Shown: positions 45,615 through 57,331, counted from the stretch's first letter. The stretch: DNA of 64,000 nt from Amyloporia xantha (GCA_036971615.1 JAYKKR010000023.1:186001-250000); one strand, 5' to 3'. The notes: generated from the letters alone by a model not told the origin. Made by a program: numbers and translations.

Positions 45615-46425
45615 AACGCCGCATGACCTCATGCGCGCTTCCTTTCCCCATCTCCCAACCAGAACGGCAACGTGCTTCGGTCATTGCTTCAGGAAGTGGA
45701 CGAAACTGCAAGCCAGCAAAGACAGCGGCATTGAGTCGACGGGGCGCACTGGGGTGTCTACGATGGAAGGTCTCGATGAGTTCCTTTGCGTTTGCTACGT
45801 TACGCGCTGGTTCCCAAGACGTATGGGACTCATCGTATCCTTTCCATTTGACAAGGTACTGAAGCTGGCGGCGGAATATACGGGAATCCTTGATTCGCTC
45901 AACTTCGTACTCGTCTTCGCCTTCGACCTCAATAGGTGGCGGTTCGTCCGGTTCTCGACCCGGGATTTCACTACGCGTATGCTTGCTGAGCAAGGAGACG
46001 TGGAAGACCGGATGAACTGGCACCGACTTGGGCAACTTCAGTTCATAGTCTAAGTCACCGATCTTCCGTGTGACAGGGAAGGGACCAAGGCGTTTGGGAC
46101 TAAGCTTCTTGCTCGGCTGTTTCAGCTTCAGATTACGAGCATCCAGCCACACCTTGTCGCCAGGTTCGAACACCGGTGCCTCCTGCACATGCCTATCGTA
46201 GTACGTTTTCATACGCTCAGCAGACAGCTCAAGTGCAGCGCGCGTGTCATCCCGTACTTCCTGCAACAACTTCAACCTATCTTCCGCAGCGGGCACCTTC
46301 GACATGGGGTTCAAGCGGATTTGGAGATCGGGGTTATACGCCTGGTTCAAGAAGAAAGGGGAATAACCAGTTGCAGAGTGAACTCGATTGTTCAGTGCAA
46401 ACTCCGCAAAAGGCAACTGCTTCGC
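45613..46425 (-). pseudogene. pol: Gypsy-B integrase C-terminal part with chromodomain (3' of insertion)
   Basis: This is an open frame from the Gypsy-A insertion point to the stop before the polypurine tract. It contains the end of the integrase core (AEFALNNRVHSATGYSPF), a GPY/F-type module (RLGPFPVTRKI, about 110 residues in) and a chromodomain at about 45751-45909 (EYEVERIKDSR, YLVKWKGY, TSWEPARNV). Chromodomains of this group tether integration to histone marks or other chromatin proteins. If the insertion and one TCGC copy are removed, the frame joins that of 58821-59478 as ...QDDWA-KQ-LPFAEF.... It is silenced here only by the nested insertion and the frameshifts upstream. Confidence 0.9.
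46422..46425. other. Target-site duplication TCGC, left copy
   Basis: TCGC directly precedes TGTAAGG of the Gypsy-A 5' LTR and is repeated at 58821-58824 after CCTTACA of the 3' LTR. It is a 4-bp duplication made by Gypsy-A integration into Gypsy-B pol. Confidence 0.9.
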
Positions 46426-47913
46426 TGTAAGGAATGGGTACGCGCTACCCTATGAACGGACGGTAGGGCAGGACGAGACAGTGGAACGAAGGAGAGGTGG
46501 TCACGCGGGACAAGGGAGCTCGGCGGAAGCAAGCATGGCATTCGAATGGAACGACTACGGGACGGAACGACTACAGGACGGAACGCTAATCTACGGTCGA
46601 CAAGTCGATGGGAGCGTCGGGCCCTTCCCCGCCGACGTCAGAGAACGAGCGGTGGCGCGGGGACGATAAATAGTCTCCCGGTGGTAACGGAAATCCTCCT
46701 CCGCAGGGGTACGGGCCCGCGAGGGACCTCCCTCCCGACGTCCTCCCCTCCCTCCCAGAGCATGAGCGGCGACACGGATCGAGTGCTCTAAGTCTTCGAA
46801 CGCCCGCGGATAGGGACGCATACGGTCCAAAGTGTCCGAGAACTGGCGGGCAATAAGTTCGAGCCGTTCCAAAGCCTCATCGGTACGTTCCTCGGTGACG
46901 CGGGGAGGGGTCCAGAAGGCCTCTTCCGTGTACAACGGGAGGGGAGGCGGAGTGCCAGCTTCGTCCCGCTGCGCATTAGAGCGGACCTCGTCGGGGCTCC
47001 AGGCGATCCCAGGATAAGGGACTGCACCGCGATGGCTCAGGGAGGAGCGGAAGATCGAGTCGATGTAGTGGACGAGCTCGCGGAGGGTGACGAAGGCAGT
47101 GAGCGGAGGGAGCGTGAGGTTCCCCGCGGCTATGGCTTGGGCTCGAGCCTCATAGGCAAGGCGCTGCGGGACGGGACGTGAGGGGAAGGGAAGAGAAGTG
47201 AAAGAGAAGGTGGACAAACCAGGAGCCAGCGCACTCCGTGCGCCCAGGCAAGCCAAGCAGCCGGATCGGAAGGGCGGAATGAAGGCTCCACAACGCATTC
47301 AGCGCGAAGCACGTCTACGAGGAGGAGGTAGCGGCGGACGTGGAGGGAACCGATGGGGTCGGTGGGTTCGGCAGGCTCAGACATGGCGAATGAGGCGAAG
47401 GGAGGGAAGAGCGCGGAAGGAGGATAAGTAAGTCAGGGGAAGAGTCGGAGGGGAGGCAGCGGGAGGTAGCGGGAGGAAGCGGGAGGGAAAGTGACGTGGC
47501 AGCGCACGCGGGACGAGGTATATATGAGGAAGGGGGACGAGGCGGAAGGGGCATCTACCATCTGGTACGAGCTGCGACTGGGACTTTGATTTTCACGCGA
47601 CCGGGTTTTATTGCTCAGCGGAGCTACACTGCGTTTTACTTCTACGAGAGGGCGAGCAAGCGGCTTGACCCATTTTACTGCGATTCGGGATATCTACTGC
47701 GTACTTAGGACTGCGACTGCGACTTGACTGGGATAGCACACATAGAGCATCCCCCATATACCTACGAGTCTCTAGCTCAATCAATTCTTTTCTCTCTTGC
47801 TCATCCTCCGTGCCAGACGCTGCGAACGTCTTCACTCCCCTTCCCCTTCGACTCATTGATCTGTTCCTTCCAGGTGTGCTTATCGCACAGCGGGAGGAGC
47901 ACCAAGCCTTACA
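46426..47913 (+). repeat. 5' LTR of Gypsy-A copy 2
   Basis: The LTR is 1488 bp, TGTAAGG...CCTTACA. A palindromic TATATAT at 47519-47525 could serve transcription in either direction: the element to the right, or the antisense frame that starts at 47384 to the left. Confidence 0.95.
46586..47384 (-). pseudogene. Antisense LTR gene, frameshifted near its end (5' LTR copy)
   Basis: This is the equivalent of the intact frame at 6579-7378, with the ATG at 47384-47382 and the same intron. A four-G run near 46657 (five in the other LTRs) shifts the last ~40 codons. All else is as in the intact copy. Confidence 0.5.
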
Positions 47914-47915
47914 AG

Positions 47916-47933
47916 TGGAGCCCACCGCGAGGG
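47916..47933 (+). promoter_or_regulatory. Primer-binding site of Gypsy-A copy 2
   Basis: TGGAGCCCACCGCGAGGG starts two bases after the LTR, identical to the site in copy 1. Confidence 0.6.
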
Positions 47934-49962
47934 GGAATCTTATAGTTCGAAGACTTCGTTCGCGCACCATCGCCGTGCCGGACCGTACCCTACAGCAAGA
48001 ACTTCTCTTAGCCCAGAACAGTCCTATCTCCCCCGACTAGATCTCGACCTTCCTCACTTTCCCCTCCGACCGGCCGCGTTCGACGACTCAGACTCGGATA
48101 ACCCTTTCGACGTCAGAATCCCTCCCTTCCGGTCACAAAGCAACACGCGCTCCGTATCCCTCGAACATCCTTCGCCTCCGCTCCATTCCCCAGTAAACCA
48201 CGAGCCACCGGCGGAAGGAAGGAGTACCAAAGAAACATCCACGATCTCATCAATCACCGAATCTTCCGTGACCCCGTCAACCCGCTCATCTCCAGTTCCT
48301 CCCGAACGTCCACGCCGACGAACGATTTCGGCACCACCCTCAGTACAAGTCAAACGCGAGGTCGTTGAGCCTACCATCCTGTCGACATACGTAGATCCCG
48401 CGAGCATACCACTCCCTCCATCACGAGCGAGCTCGCCCGTCCCGCACCTATCCAATCGACAAGTGCTACAGTACCCGCGCGTGCCATGCCTACTTCATCC
48501 ATGCCCGTGCGAGGCGAAGACGGCGCCGACCTTCGACGGGGAACCGCGCAATCTACTGCGATACTTCGAGGACCTAGAGGACCTGTGCGCGGCAGCAGGG
48601 ATTACGACGGAAGAAGAAAAGATACGATACGCGCTGAAGTACCTAACGGTGGAACAAGAGGAACTATGGAAGACGGCGGATGGGGCCGCTGGGCGGGTGT
48701 ATCTGGTGTTTAAGCGAGGGTGAAGGCCTTGTACCCGGGGCGGACGGAGACAAGAGGTACACCGCGGCAGACCTCGATCGCATAGCACAGTCGGCGCGAG
48801 ACAAGGGGGTGCGGACGAGGGGGGAGGAGGCCGCATATTATCGAGAGTATTCCCCGGTTGCAGCCTTCCTGATATCGAAGAGCAAGATAGCGGCGCGGCA
48901 CAGGGACGAAGTGTACATGCGCGGGTTTGGGGAGGAAGAACTGCGGACGATTACCCGGAGGGCGGAGATCGCAGAACCCGACCACGACCCGGACGACCCG
49001 TGGGGGATGGACGTAATGCACAAGGTGGCGCAGAAGTGCCTCCCAGGAGTAGGAGGAGGAGCCGTGGGAGGGGGCGGAAGAGACACAGCAGGGACGAGTG
49101 GGACGACAGCGCCTCCAGCAGCGACCGCGGTGGTAAAGACGGAGGGCGTGGACTTGGCGCTCTTCAACCAGACGATACAGATGATGCAGGCGTTCTTGGC
49201 AGGACGCAGCGGAGGAGCGGGAGGGGCGCCGCGGACCGGGGGAGGGTCGTGCAAGGAGCGGGAGGAGCGCCGGGCAACTTCCTGTGCAATTTCTGTGGGG
49301 ACCCGGAGCACTTCATGCGGAACTGCGGGATTATCCTCCAGTATATCCTTGACCGGAAGATCTACCGGGACGAGACGGGGAAAGTACGGCTCCCGAACAG
49401 CATGTTCGTTCCGCGCGGTCTGCCTGGAGAGTACATGAAGGATCGAGTGGACTCGTGGCACGCCCAGAACCCGGGGCAACTGGTACGAGTCGCGGGGAAC
49501 GAGCGACAGGCCCCTCCGCACTTGGCCGCGAACCTTTTCCAGATATACGAGGGCGTGAACATGGTGGAGACAAGGGAAGAAGGATCGTCGGATGAGGAAG
49601 ATCCGTCGGAAAGGGTCCGGGTTCTCCAAGCAGAGTTGGCGCGGGCGAAGAAGAAGGAAGTGCGGTTCGAAGAAGTGAAGAAGACAGGGGCAAGGACGGG
49701 GCGGCATTGCGGGGCCCAGGAGGGAAACCGCCGGGGATACCTGCGGCCAATATACCACGGACGAGCGAGGAAAAGGCTAAGGGAAGCGAAGGAAAGGGGG
49801 CGGGAGGAACCACGGGGCAATACAAGTACCAGACGGAGATCGAACAACGGTACTCGGTGGCGGAAGCGACAGAAGAAGCTCTACGGGACGAAGGTGGAGA
49901 TGACGGTGGGGGAGGTCCTGGCGATCTCGGCAGGGGTGCGGAAGGAAGTAAAGGGGACGTGA
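47934..49962 (+). pseudogene. gag: gag of Gypsy-A copy 2, frameshifted
   Basis: The architecture matches copy 1: a Pro/Ser-rich N-terminal region, the TFDGEPRNLLRYFEDLEDL block at about 48530-48590, a Gly-rich linker, a CCHC knuckle at 49285-49326 (C-N-F-C...H...C), then a charged region with ERVRVLQAELARAKKKEVRFE to the stop at 49962. Frame breaks occur near 48517 (two G, three in copy 1), near 48720 (three G, four in copy 1) and before the knuckle. Gag should form the particle and bind RNA. Confidence 0.82.
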
Positions 49963-52900
49963 CGACATCGCGGGTAGCCACCGCCGGTATGGTAGAAGTC
50001 GACGACGAGGACCATTGGGAGGACGCGAAGGAAACCTTCCAGGTTACGGAAGGAGGGCGAGTATCGGGCACGACTCCCTGGCGCTGCGAGCGGTGGAACC
50101 AGTTATCGAAGGGAAGTTCACATGCGAGTGTGTGCTTGACGGCGGGGCGCAGATCGTGGCCATGCGGAAGGACATCTGGGAGAAGACAGGGATCATCCTG
50201 AAGCCTGACGAAGCCATTACGATGGAGACGGCCAACAGCGCCCAAGTGAAAACGGTCGGGAAGGCACAGAACGTACGTTTCACGTTCGGGAGCGTTGACC
50301 TGTACCTCCAGCTGCAGGTGCTGGACGACGCGCCGTTCGAGGTTCTCCTGGGACGGCCCTTCTTTGCTCTTACCGCTTGCGAACGCGGGACTTCCCCTCC
50401 GGCGAACAACAAATCACTCTTACAGACCCGGAGACAGGGGAACGGGTAATGGTGGCGACGAAACCGCGGAACGGTCGACGGAAGCCATCCGCGGCGGGTT
50501 TTCAATAGTCGAGGATGCGGGCAACGCTCGCGGAGACGCACTCGTACGTTTATACTCTCTGTATACCCCTTCCGACCCGATAGATAGAGCAGGCAAATCG
50601 GCGGAGAGGAGCACTGCGCGGGGGGAAGAAGAGAGGGGTAATCGCACCCGGGTGTCGTCGTCTCGTCTGGACAATTCGCACATATCATGTATCGGCAAGG
50701 ATATTCAGTCTCAATGCATTTCTGTTTCCTCGTATTTGCCGCGCGAACCCAAGATAAACGAACGACGACCGGTGGTGCGAGCAGGGAAGAAGAGGATACA
50801 CTTAACGCGGGAGGGAGGACTTATAGTGCCGGAAGGGCGGAAGGAGCGGGAAGGAAGGATTCTGGGTAGAAGAAGACGAGGTGGTACATGCGTACGCCTA
50901 CAAGAAGGTAGCGAACAAGGTAAGGCCGGTGGCGACGACGCTACCTGAAGAATTTCGAATCGTGCGAAGAGCGCCAGGGGACCCCTGAGGAACCTACCGG
51001 AACTGCCTCGTCGGCCGCCCGAGTTCCACCCGCAGGGGCGTTATACGGACGAGCGGAGGAAGGCGTTGGACGTAGGGGAGGGGGATTCCTGTGGCCGGAA
51101 GAAGTGAAGTTGGTGGACTTTTTAGTGGGACAGCACGAGCGGGTGTTCGCCTGGGACGAGACGGAGAAGGGAAGGTTCTCGGACGAATACTTCGACCCGG
51201 TCATGATTCCGACGGTGGAACACGTCCCGTGGGTGCTGAAGAACATCCCTATCCCGCCGGGAATCTTTGATCAGGTCGTACAAATCATCAAGGACAAGAT
51301 CGCTTCGGGAGTGTACGAGCCTTCAAACTCGTCGTACCGGTCCAGGTGGTTCTGCGTGGTAAAGAAAGACGGGAAGTCCCTCCGGTTGGTGCACGATCTA
51401 CAACCCTTAAACGGCGTAGCTATCAAGGACGCGGCGGTTCCCCCACTGGTAGAACATCTGGCGGAGTCCTTCGGGGGAAGGGGATGTTATGGGATCCTGG
51501 ACCTATACGTAGCTTTCGACCAGCGGACCCTGGACGCCCGGTCTCGGGACATCACCTCGTTCCAGACGCCGCTGGGGGCATTTCGGCTGACCTCGATTCC
51601 GATGGGGTATACCAATTCTGCGCAAATTATGCATGGGGATGTGACCTTCATCCTGCAGGACGAGATTCCGCATGTCACGGTCCCGTTCATCGACGACGTG
51701 CCAATTAAAGGGCCAAAGACCCGGTACGAGCTGGAAGGGGGGGGGTATGAGACAATCGAGGGGAACCCAGGGATAAGGCGATTCGTGTGGGAACACCTAC
51801 AGAACGTAAATCGGGTGTTGCAACGGATCGGGAACGTGGGAGGGACGTTCTCGGGGAAGAAGGCGTATTTGTGCGTTCCAGAGGTGGTGGTGGTAGGGCA
51901 CCGATGCACGTACGAGGGGAGGGTCCCGGAGGAGTCCCGAGTGCAGAAGATCAAGGATTGGCCGTGGTGTGAGACGGTAACAAACGTGCGAGGATTTTTG
52001 GGGACCTGCGGGCTAGTGCGGATGTTTGTAAAGGACTTCGGAAAAATGGCGCGCCCACTCAACGACTTGCTTCGGAAGGGAGCCGACTTCGTGTGGGAGG
52101 AGGCGCAGGAGGACGCTATGCGGAAGCTGAAGGACGCAGTAATCAACTCTCCCGCTCGTCCCGATTGACTATGGGTCCGAACGGGAGGTAATTCTGGCGG
52201 TGGATTCATCGTGGATTGGGGTGGGGTTCGTGATCTTACAGAAAGGGGAGGACGGGAAGAGAAGGCCAAACCGGTTCGGGTCCATAACGTGGAACGAACG
52301 CGAATCCCGATACTCGCAAGCCAAGCTGGAGCTGTTTGGGTTGTTCCGGGCACTGCGAGCGTGCCGGATCTACATTATCGGAGTGAAGAAGCTGGTCGTC
52401 GAAGTCGACGCCAAATATATTAAGGGGATGCTAAATAACCCAGACATCCAACCAAACGCCACTATCAACAGATGGATCGCTGGGATCCTCCTATTCGACT
52501 TCAAGCTGGTACATGTGCCGGGGGAACGGCATGCGGGGGCGGACGGGCTTTCGCGGCGGGGAGCAGCGGAGGAAGACCCGGAAGAGGAAGATGACTTCGA
52601 AGAGTGGATTGACGAGGCCTACGCGTTCACCATGGAGGTCTTGAATACGCCGGGAGGGAAGAGGGACGAAGAGGGACTCATGGTGTGGTCGCTGGACGCG
52701 GGAGAGGGGGTAGAGATCCCAGAGGTCAGCAACGGAGGGGCGCGGGAGGAAAGGGTGCGGAAGGTAGACGAATTTTTACGAGACCCGAGGCGGCCGGAAG
52801 GAATGGACGAAAGGCAGTTCACCTCGTTCGTCCGTTACGCCAGCAAGTTCTTTGTCAAAGGGGGGAGGCTCTGGAAGAAAGATAAAGGAGGGAAGCACAA

Positions 52901-54431
52901 GGTGGTGGTGGAGAAAGGGAAGCGGTACGGCCTGATGAAAGAGGCGCACGATTCCCTCGGGCACAAAGGGATCTTCACGGTGCGCGCCCGGCTCCTCGAA
53001 CGATTCTGGTGGGTTAGTCTCGATCACGACGTAAAATGGTACGTGGGAAGCTGCCATGAGTGTCAGCTCCGCAAGGCGCACAAGTACCACATCCCACCGA
53101 CGGTACCTATGCCGGGGGGGCTGTTTTCGAAAGTGCACATGGATTCGATGCACATGCCAACAGCATACGGGTACACGCATATCGTCCAAGCGCGTTGTTC
53201 CCTGTCGTCTTACCCAGAATGGCGGATGCTGCGGAAGGAGACAGGAGTGACGATTGGAAACTTCATCTACGAGGAGCTGCTGTGTCGGTGGGGAGCGGTG
53301 GAGGAGATTGTTACGGATAACGGGACACCGTTTGTCGCGGCGTTGGAACACCTGCGGGAACGGTACAAAATCAACCATATTCGAATCTCAGCGTACAACT
53401 CACAGGCGAACGGGATCGTGGAACGGAGGCACCGGGACGTACGGGAAGCAGCGGTTAAGCTCTGTGGAGGGAACGAGAAGGGGTGGCCTAAGGTGATGCA
53501 TGCTGTGTTTTGGGCGGAACGGGTGACGATTCAGAAATCGACGGGCACTTCGCCCTTCTTTATCGCGCACGGGATCGAGCCAGTTTTCCCTTTCGACCTG
53601 GCGGAAGCTACTTACTTGGTGCCGCCCGACCGGAAGGAGATCAGCGAGGCGGACCTACTTGAAATCCGGGGGCGGCAACTGCTCAAACGAACGGAGGATT
53701 TGCGGGACGTACGGCGGAGGGTGCTAGCGGCTCGATACGCGTCGGTCAAGGATTTTGAGCGGCGGTTCGCGCGGACAATCAAGGATTTTGTGTTTACGGC
53801 GGGGGATCTGGTGCTGGTGCGGAACTCACAAATTGAGACGGAACATAGCAGGAAGTCAAAACCCCGGTATTTCGGGCCTATGGTTGTCATACGGCGTACA
53901 AAAGGAGGAGCCTACATACTCGCGGAACTAACAGGAGCGGTGTCGAGACTACGGTACGCGGCGTTCCGTGTGGTACCGTATAAGGCGCGAAAGGAGGTTG
54001 CACTAGACGTGCGCAAGATCGTCGAAGAAGCGGAAGAAGCGCAAAGGGGGTATTGGACGAAATGGAAGCGGGGGAGGAAGATGTGGGTCGGGACAGTGAG
54101 CAAAAGAATTATGGGGAGGAAACGGAAGGGGAAGGATCGAGCGGGGAGGAAGGATCGGACGACGGGGGGGAAGAGTAGGGAACGGGAGGAGGGTCGGGGG
54201 AAGGGAAGCGGGCTTCCAGGGCGAGGACGCGGCGGAGAAGGGACTGGATTACGGTGTTGTGGGTGGAGAGGGAGAAGGCGGCGCGGTCGAATCCGTGGGC
54301 GACCTGGTCTTGGAGGATACGCAAGGCAGACGAGGAATCCCGGGCGCGCGCGTGGACCTCGGCACGAAGGAGGGACATGGACGTACTCCAGCGCGGAAGA
54401 AAGGGCCGTGTCTTGGAGAGACAAACGGTGA
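49963..54431 (+). pseudogene. pol: pol of Gypsy-A copy 2 (PR-RT-RH-IN), one 2-bp deletion and other frame breaks
   Basis: The protease shows LDGGAQIVAM at about 50135, with D-G-G where most families have D-S/T-G. RT runs from about 51104, with LDLYVAFD for the first Asp and F-I-D-D at 51686-51697. RNase H (AVDSSW, KLELFGL, VDAKY, HAGADGLSRR) is at 52200-52560. Integrase has the zinc site (HDSLGHKG...CHEC), catalytic Asp at 53142, Asp at 53316 and Glu at 53421, and a GPY/F-like module (RYFGPMVVIRR, about 53870). The tail is very basic and has no chromodomain. The frame breaks near 52153, where two bases (GC) present in copy 1 are missing. Its 3' end overlaps the antisense gene at 54109. Confidence 0.9.
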
Positions 54432-54909
54432 TCTACTTCCGCGAGGATCTCGAGGGCGCGGGCAATGACGTCAGAGCGCAGCGGGTCCATTTGCACTTGA
54501 AGGATCTGAGCGAGGGCGGGTTCGAGTTGGTCGATGCGCGCTGGAGTTGGACGTTTTGGAGTTCTAACGCGGTGAGGCGGATGGGGACTGGCGGCGGATG
54601 CGGTAGGTAACGCAGGCGGAAGGAGTCCACCACAGCGCGGCGGGCAAGGACATCGATCCCGGGGACGGGCTCCGACGGGGACGAAGGGTCGTAGTCCTCC
54701 GGAAGCGTGGAATGAAGGATGGCCTAGGCGGGGGTTCGAGGACAACGTATAGTGTGGGCGGAAGGGGGAGCACGTACCTCGGCGGTGTCTACGGCGTGGA
54801 CCCACGCGATGCGTGCGGCCGGATCGGAGGGGATGGGGTTGTCACAGAGGACTTGCAGGTACCTTTCGCGGGCCTCCTCAGGGGAAAACACCGGGGGCGT
54901 CGCGCTCAT
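54109..54909 (-). pseudogene. Antisense gene 1 of Gypsy-A: PSDPAA-motif, helix-rich protein
   Basis: It lies between pol and the 3' LTR on the opposite strand. The ATG at 54909 opens 44 codons, then a 54-nt intron (54724-54777, GTACGT...CCTAG) and a long second exon. The N-terminus has RYLQVL and PSDPAARIAWVHAV, matching the LTR-borne protein (RYLLLVDVL, PSDPAAWLAWAHGV). Downstream segments (RIDQLEPALAQILQVQMDPL, LLRAEVHARARDSSSALRIL, VIQSLLRRVLALEARF) look like helices or coiled coil, but sit in three frames, so two small indels or missed introns are present. The function is unknown. The shared N-terminus suggests duplication between LTR and internal region. Confidence 0.5.
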
Positions 54910-55233
54910 GAGACGGGGTACGAAGATAGAGGGGCGAGGGAAAGAAACTCAGTGAGATCGGGGATGGGCGGCGGTAGTTATACCGAGGGGCGCAACACGC
55001 GCTTGCCGCGAGGCGGCTTCTACGAAGAACGCGATGGGGCACGCGGCAGGGGCACACGGGGCGGAAGGGGGCTGCGGGACGAGTAAACTGACATGCATTG
55101 ATTTTAGCCGATCAACGGCGGGGGGCGGCGCGTACATACAAGATCGACGGCATACAACGGCAGACGGACGACTACGTCAACTACGAGATAAAAGTACATT
55201 TCGTACACTACGCGAACCCAGGGGAGGCCCGCG
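54910..55233. other. Intergenic stretch between the two antisense genes
   Basis: About 320 bp contain no gene. If both antisense genes are expressed, this is the 3' end of the Zn-cluster gene and the promoter of antisense gene 1. Confidence 0.4.
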
Positions 55234-57018
55234 CTACGTTTCGCGTCCTTTCCCTTTGGACGCCCCGGTGAGGTCTAACATGTCCTCGTCGGTGGGCGAC
55301 AGCGGCGGCAGCGTAGGGGAGTCGAGCTCAGCGGCCAGGAGCTCAGCCACGGCGTCGTCGCTGTCGGGAGCCGGATGAGGAGCGGGGCCGCTAGAGGACC
55401 CTTCGATGAAGTCGGGGGCAGGGCTGTCGGAGCGAGCGGGGTCGAGCGTGTTGTCGGGGTAGTCAGCGATCCCGAATTGCTCTGCGTACCCGAGGTCCCG
55501 CGCTCGATCGGCCATCTGGAAAAGGAAGTCGGTGGTGGCCGCTAACCGAGCGACGAGCCACATCTCGAGCTCGGTCTGCGGCTCGCACGGCGGCTCTGCG
55601 GCGACGTCCAGGAGGTCGAGGTTGCGAGGACGGCGAATGACGACGGGAGGGGATGGAGCGGAAGGGGAGAAAAGGCGGGAAGGAGACTTGAGGGCACCCA
55701 TGGAGGGGAGATCGGGCGGTCGGGGGTCCCGGGAAGGAACAACGGTTCCTCAGCGGCTGGAAGGATCTCGAACGGGGGTACGGATGGACGCGGAGGGGGA
55801 GTGACGGGCGTGGCTGCAGGGGCGGCGGCGGGTGGACGGATAGTGGTGGCGCGCGGACGGGGCGGGATGAGGACGACGGGACGGGCGCGGTTGGTGAGCG
55901 GGAATTCGGGAGGGTATGGCGGCTCGTCGTCGTCCTCGTCAGATTGCGGGCCGACGAACTCGATGTGCTCTGGGGAAGTGCGATGAAACGTACCTGCGGG
56001 AGGAAGAGCGGGGGAAGGACTTACGATTGGCGGGGGGATCGTCGCGGATGGTGCACTTCGCCCGCGCGATCATGCACGACTCGCAAACATGGCGGCGAGT
56101 GCCGTCTCCCGCGCAGCGATACCCCTTCTTGGTGCAGTACGCGCACGGGGGGTGGTTGAGGTATACGATGGGACCTCGCCGATCGCGGTTCGGGCGATCA
56201 GCGAGAGTCTTTTTGGCATTGGCGGCGGTGGCGAGGCGAGGGGGAACCTTGATAGAGAGGCGGGGGGCCTTGGGAGGTTTCGGGGCGGCCGTTCTACCTT
56301 TCGTCTGCCGCTTCTTCCCACCCACGGTGCGCGGGGGCGGCGGGGACGGCGGGCGAGGTCGGACGAGGGTTCTACTTCATCTTCGCCTTCGTCATCGTCC
56401 AACTCCACGGTCGACGGCGTTAGCGGCACGCTTCCGCCTGAAGAGGCGTTGCGACTTACTTCATCCGTTTCTGACGGGGAGGTGTAGCGGGACCCCGAGG
56501 CGGACGTATCGGCGTCGGTGGGAGGGAATGGGGCTGGGGGCCATAGGTTGTGGAGGGTGCGCGAGTGGCGATTCCAGGTGAAGTTTTGAGTGCCGGCGAG
56601 GAAGGTGGCGCTGTGGGCGGGAGAGAGGCGCTGCAGGAGGGAGTCGTAGTACTGATCCGCGACGGGGAATTCGTCGCGGTAGGCCATGAGTCGGCCGCGC
56701 GTGGCTGCGAGCCAGGTTTGCAGCTCCAGGGCCGGGGCACTGCGCGGCGTGGTTTCGTGGCTGGCCACTGCGTGGGCCGCCGCCAGCGCCACCTAGCAGG
56801 AACGTCAAGGTTAGGGAGCGACGGCGCGGCGGGAATCGCGAACGAGCCACTTACCCAGGCCTGGCCCAAGGAGTTCACCCACCGTAGCCACTCCTGTAGG
56901 TCCCGCGGCGAGGGTCGTCGCCGAGCTCTGGTTCCGCGCCGCGTAGCGTGTCGAGGCGCTGTTCGATGATAGGGAGGGAGCGGCGAGCAGCGGCGGGGTT
57001 GGTGAGGTCGACGGACAT
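55234..57018 (-). pseudogene. Antisense gene 2 of Gypsy-A: Zn(II)2Cys6 cluster protein, small frame breaks
   Basis: The ATG is at 57018. Introns are 56793-56854 (GTAAGT...GCTAG, 62 nt) and 55970-56024 (GTAAGT...CCCAG, 55 nt). The order is an N-terminal helical region (LQEWLRWVNSLGQAW, LELQTWLAATRGRLMAYRDE), an acidic stretch (VELDDDEGEDEVE), a basic stretch (KKRQTKGR), the cysteine cluster at 56053-56145 with spacing C-X2-C-X6-C-X9-C-X2-C-X6-C, an acidic and proline-rich region after the second intron, and a C-terminus ending near GASKGKGRET. The spacing fits the Gal4-type fungal zinc cluster used for DNA binding. Three one-base frame breaks lie at C/G runs. It may regulate the element or host genes. 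That is inference. Confidence 0.62.
56053..56145 (-). other. Zn(II)2Cys6 cluster in antisense gene 2
   Basis: Six cysteines, CAYCTKKGYRC then CESCMIARAKC, are separated by nine residues. The motif differs from the CCHC knuckle of Gag (no His, six residues before the third Cys) and fits the fungal binuclear cluster consensus, with basic residues between Cys2 and Cys3. Confidence 0.75.
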
Positions 57019-57317
57019 GGTTGTGGAGGGAGCGAGTCGAGGTCGGGAAGGGAGAGTGGGGGGTAAAGGGCGAGGTCGGAGGGGAAGGGAGGACGTTAGG
57101 GATGAACCAGCGGGTGCCGTTTCCCTCGTTTGGCAGCCTCTGTGGGAGCAGCGGGATGCGCGGCAGGAGCGCCTCGAGGTGGGCGCGTGCCCCAGCGCTA
57201 TCGATCTTGACGCGATCGCGGCCCGATCGCGTGCATCTGCGATGATCGGACGACCTGAAGGCTCGGGGATTTGCTCGGGGATTAGGACGGCGGACCGACC
57301 GAGGACGGTCGGAATTT

Positions 57318-57331
57318 AAGTGGGTAGGGGG
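57318..57331 (+). promoter_or_regulatory. Polypurine tract of Gypsy-A copy 2
   Basis: AAGTGGGTAGGGGG abuts the 3' LTR. It is purine-rich with two T interruptions and in the right position for plus-strand priming. Confidence 0.65.

Noticed and set aside
56053..56145. The six-cysteine motif as a retroviral Gag knuckle
   Set aside because: It has no His, the spacing is C-X2-C-X6-C twice, it lies on the opposite strand, and Gag of the same element has its own CCHC knuckle at 49285-49326.
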